This document shows positions 3,316 through 5,545 of a stretch of 5,545 bases of DNA, in pieces; position 1 is the stretch's first letter, and each line of letters starts with the position of its first letter. The notes under the pieces are model-generated. The model had not been told where the DNA came from and did not search any database. It saw only the letters and a program-made list of their open reading frames with translations. The DNA comes from Microcaldota archaeon (GTDB lineage Archaea > Micrarchaeota > Micrarchaeia > Anstonellales > Bilamarchaeaceae): assembly GCA_030666035.1 (NCBI GenBank), contig DAOUYQ010000066.1:1-5545 (forward strand), written 5' to 3'. A program made the translations under genes and the position numbers.

Positions 3316-5545
3316 CCCCATACTGCTTTACAAATGCTTCATAGGTCTGGAGCATCTGGGTTGTAACCGAAGGCTTCATTTTGGAGAGCATCCCGACAAG
3401 CTCCTTGGTAGTTAATCTTGGCAATTGGCTGGCAAGCTTTTTCTGCAGGAGAAGCATCTTTGCCTTCTGGGCAAGCGCAGCTATATCTGCACCAGTAAAG
3501 CCAGGGGTAATTTTTGCTAAAGATTCAATGTCCAGGCCTTCTGCATATTGCCTGAGGTGAATCCTGAAAAGCTCCATCCTTCCCTGCAAATCCGGAGGAT
3601 GCACATATATTACCTTGTCAAACCTGCCTGGGCGCAAAATTGCCTTGTCCAGGATATCCGGGCGGTTGGTGGCACCCACCACAAGAACGCCCTCGCTTCC
3701 TTTTATCCCATCCATTTCCACAAGGAACTGCCCAACAATATCATTCCTGCCCATCCCCCTTGCAGGGGCAAAGGTTTCCATCTCATCCACAAAGATTACT
3801 GCCGGGGAGTTCTCCCTTGCACGGTTGAATGTTTCCTTGATTACATTTGCTGCATGGGCGTACCCCTTCTGCATGAGCTGGGCCCCGCTTATTGTAAGAA
3901 AAGAGATGTCCAGTTCATTGGATGCTGCACGCACAACTAAGGTTTTTCCTGTTCCCGGGGGGCCAAAAAGAAGGATTCCCTTGCTGGGCTTTACTCCGAA
4001 TTCTTCTATGAGCTCAGGGTGGAGGAGCGGGAGCTCTATTGCTTCCTTGAAAGCTTTCTTTACATCTTCCAGGTCTGCAACATCATTCCAGCCAATCTTC
4101 TTTCCCTTCTCTTCCTTTGCTGCAACAGCCTCTGCAGCCCCTGCTTCAGAGCGCTCGAAATCAAGCTTGAAGTTTTCATATTTTTCAACTGCTGCCAGGG
4201 ATGTGCTGGGCTTAGTGGTTTCCAGGATTTCCAGGATATGGCCCATTGATATTGGGATTATTGTGCCCGCTGCTTTTGCCTCTTCTGCAGCTTTCCTTAA
4301 TGCGATTTTTACTACCTGCTGGATGTCTGCACCTGAGAACCTGTTGCTTTTTTTTGCAAGCTTATCATACTCAATATCCTTTGAAAGCGGGAGGCCTTTT
4401 AGTGAAACCTTGAATATTGCCTTCCTTGCCTCTTCTTCCGGGAGGTGCATATAGATTATCTTGTCAAACCTGCCTGGCCTCATCAGGGCTGTATCCAGCT
4501 GCTCGGGCATGTTTGTTGCACCCACCACTATTACCTGCTTGTCGGATTTCTTTACCCCGTCCATCTCCTGGAGGATAACATTCAGGACCCTTGGGCTGAC
4601 ACTGTCAGTGCCTGCCAGAGACCTTTTCTTCCCGATTGCATCAATTTCATCAAAGAAAAGGATTGATGGAGCTGTTTCCCGCGCTCTACCAAAAACTTCC
4701 ACAACATTTTTTTCCGATTCACCGTACCATTGAGAGAGAATTTCCGGAGTTTTTACAGGATAGAAACTGTAATCCATGTCATTTGCAAGTGCGCGCATGA
4801 GCATTGTCTTACCTGTACCTGGGGGGCCAAAAAGAAGGATTCCGCTTGGAACCTTGAGGTTGTATGCCAGTGCAAGCCCCTTGTTCTGGAGGGGAAGGAG
4901 GATTGAATCCTTCAGCTCCTTCTTTACATCCTTGTAGCCGCCCACATCTTCAAGAGTCTCCCCTGAATCAGTGATTCCCTTGAACCCGAATTTCCCGAAT
5001 TTCTTCATTTTTTTCTTTTTGGAGATTTTCCGCTCCCGGGAAATGGGAATTCCCCTGTAATCAAGAAGTGCAATTGCACCAACCGAAATGCCTGCATATA
5101 CAACCATCAGAACGTTGAATGCTTCCCCATAAAAGTAAGTGATTCCAAAGTAAGCCAAAGGAACCAGAAGCACCGGGGCTGCAGCAATTGTCTGCTTCCA
5201 TTTGCTCCTGCTTTTCCCGGGATACCATCCTGCAAAGAAAAGCACTGCTGCCCACACTATTAGCTGAATAATGGCACTGTCCGCAATAAGCAGTTTAATT
5301 GCATTGTTCCCAATCTGGGCTATTGTGCTCCATGCTGCGCCCGCAGCCTCCATGTCTGCCATGTTTGCAAGCGCAGGGGCGATTCCCCCCCCTATTACAC
5401 CAAGGGAAAGAGCGGGCTTCCTGAGCTGGAGGTATCCTATTCCCGGGCTGTAGTTGTCCAGGTTTAGCGGGAAAAATGCCGAGTTCGGGACAAGCCAGAT
5501 AGAAGAAAGAAGAAGTATCATGAAAACCGCAGGAACAGCAATAAG
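3305..5545 (-). CDS. Membrane-anchored double AAA+ ATPase, Cdc48/VCP-like (5' end probably beyond window)
   Basis: Residues are numbered from the ATG at 5521. Seen: hydrophobic segments at the N-terminus and about 81-99, 111-130 and 134-153, followed by a very basic stretch (162-178) that places the ATPase part in the cytoplasm. D1 (about 190-435) has Walker A GPPGTGKT 232-239, Walker B F-F-D-E-I-D 289-294, sensor-1 G-A-T-N 334-337, R-P-G-R-F-D 348-353 and G-A-D 397-399. D2 (about 475-700) has Walker A 520-527, F-V-D-E 577-580, G-A-T-N 616-619, R-P-G-R-F-D 630-635 and G-A-D 677-679. Both look ATPase-competent. There is no Cdc48 N-domain and no HEXXH protease motif, so it is not FtsH. The D2 pore loop is atypical. 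The frame stays open upstream of 5521 with eight more hydrophobic codons and no ribosome site, so the start likely lies outside. Inference: a membrane-bound unfoldase or remodelling ATPase. Confidence 0.93.
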   Translation of the reverse strand, partial: LIAVPAVFMILLLSSIWLVPNSAFFPLNLDNYSPGIGYLQLRKPALSLGVIGGGIAPALANMADMEAAGAAWSTIAQIGNNAIKLLIADSAIIQLIVWAAVLFFAGWYPGKSRSKWKQTIAAAPVLLVPLAYFGITYFYGEAFNVLMVVYAGISVGAIALLDYRGIPISRERKISKKKKMKKFGKFGFKGITDSGETLEDVGGYKDVKKELKDSILLPLQNKGLALAYNLKVPSGILLFGPPGTGKTMLMRALANDMDYSFYPVKTPEILSQWYGESEKNVVEVFGRARETAPSILFFDEIDAIGKKRSLAGTDSVSPRVLNVILQEMDGVKKSDKQVIVVGATNMPEQLDTALMRPGRFDKIIYMHLPEEEARKAIFKVSLKGLPLSKDIEYDKLAKKSNRFSGADIQQVVKIALRKAAEEAKAAGTIIPISMGHILEILETTKPSTSLAAVEKYENFKLDFERSEAGAAEAVAAKEEKGKKIGWNDVADLEDVKKAFKEAIELPLLHPELIEEFGVKPSKGILLFGPPGTGKTLVVRAASNELDISFLTISGAQLMQKGYAHAANVIKETFNRARENSPAVIFVDEMETFAPARGMGRNDIVGQFLVEMDGIKGSEGVLVVGATNRPDILDKAILRPGRFDKVIYVHPPDLQGRMELFRIHLRQYAEGLDIESLAKITPGFTGADIAALAQKAKMLLLQKKLASQLPRLTTKELVGMLSKMKPSVTTQMLQTYEAFVKQYGERK

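Noticed and set aside
3615..4454. Plus-strand open frame (279 codons) within the ATPase gene
   Set aside because: It is antisense to conserved AAA+ motifs on the minus strand and has no domain of its own.
3305..5545. FtsH-type membrane protease
   Set aside because: There are two AAA+ modules, and no HEXXH motif or peptidase domain follows the second.
1..5545. RNA genes, CRISPR arrays, insertion sequences or attachment sites
   Set aside because: No tRNA-like cloverleaf, spaced direct repeats, terminal inverted repeats or transposase motif was seen; coding genes fill nearly the whole window.

Overview
The window looks archaeal. The promoter between the divergent genes is a TATA element placed for near-leaderless starts, internal operon genes have GGAGG or GAGGT ribosome-binding sites, the secreted protein ends in a tail resembling the archaeal CGP-CTERM sorting signal, and one gene encodes a Cdc48/VCP-type double AAA+ ATPase. 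Tight packing and many poorly characterised membrane and zinc-ribbon proteins would suit a DPANN or related uncultured lineage. That placement is inference; no rRNA or other marker gene is present.

Layout: (1) positions 1-1478, minus strand: two directly abutting genes for multi-spanning membrane proteins with signal peptides. The upstream gene is complete (413 aa) and the downstream one runs off the left edge. Their N-terminal regions align without gaps, so they are probably tandem paralogues, possibly of a VirB6/TrbL-like type. (2) 1479-1529: a 51-bp divergent promoter with one near-symmetric TATA element that may serve both strands. (3) 1530-3301, plus strand: a three-gene operon with no intergenic space. 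It encodes a secreted or surface protein with a Pro/Glu/Ala stalk and a Cys-containing C-terminal sorting-like tail, a small protein with three equally spaced zinc ribbons and a basic, possibly membrane-binding N-terminus, and a GNAT-like protein with an atypical acetyl-CoA loop. (4) 3305-5545, minus strand: a membrane-anchored ATPase with two AAA+ modules, convergent with the operon (3 bp between stop codons) and open to the right edge.

A common theme is the cell envelope: at least four of the six genes have signal peptides or membrane segments. A joint function is not demonstrated. The divergent promoter suggests that the membrane-protein pair and the surface-protein operon could be expressed together. 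The ATPase resembles a membrane quality-control or remodelling unfoldase but has no protease domain. I found no RNA genes, CRISPR arrays, insertion sequences or tRNAs, and no gene-free stretch longer than 51 bp.
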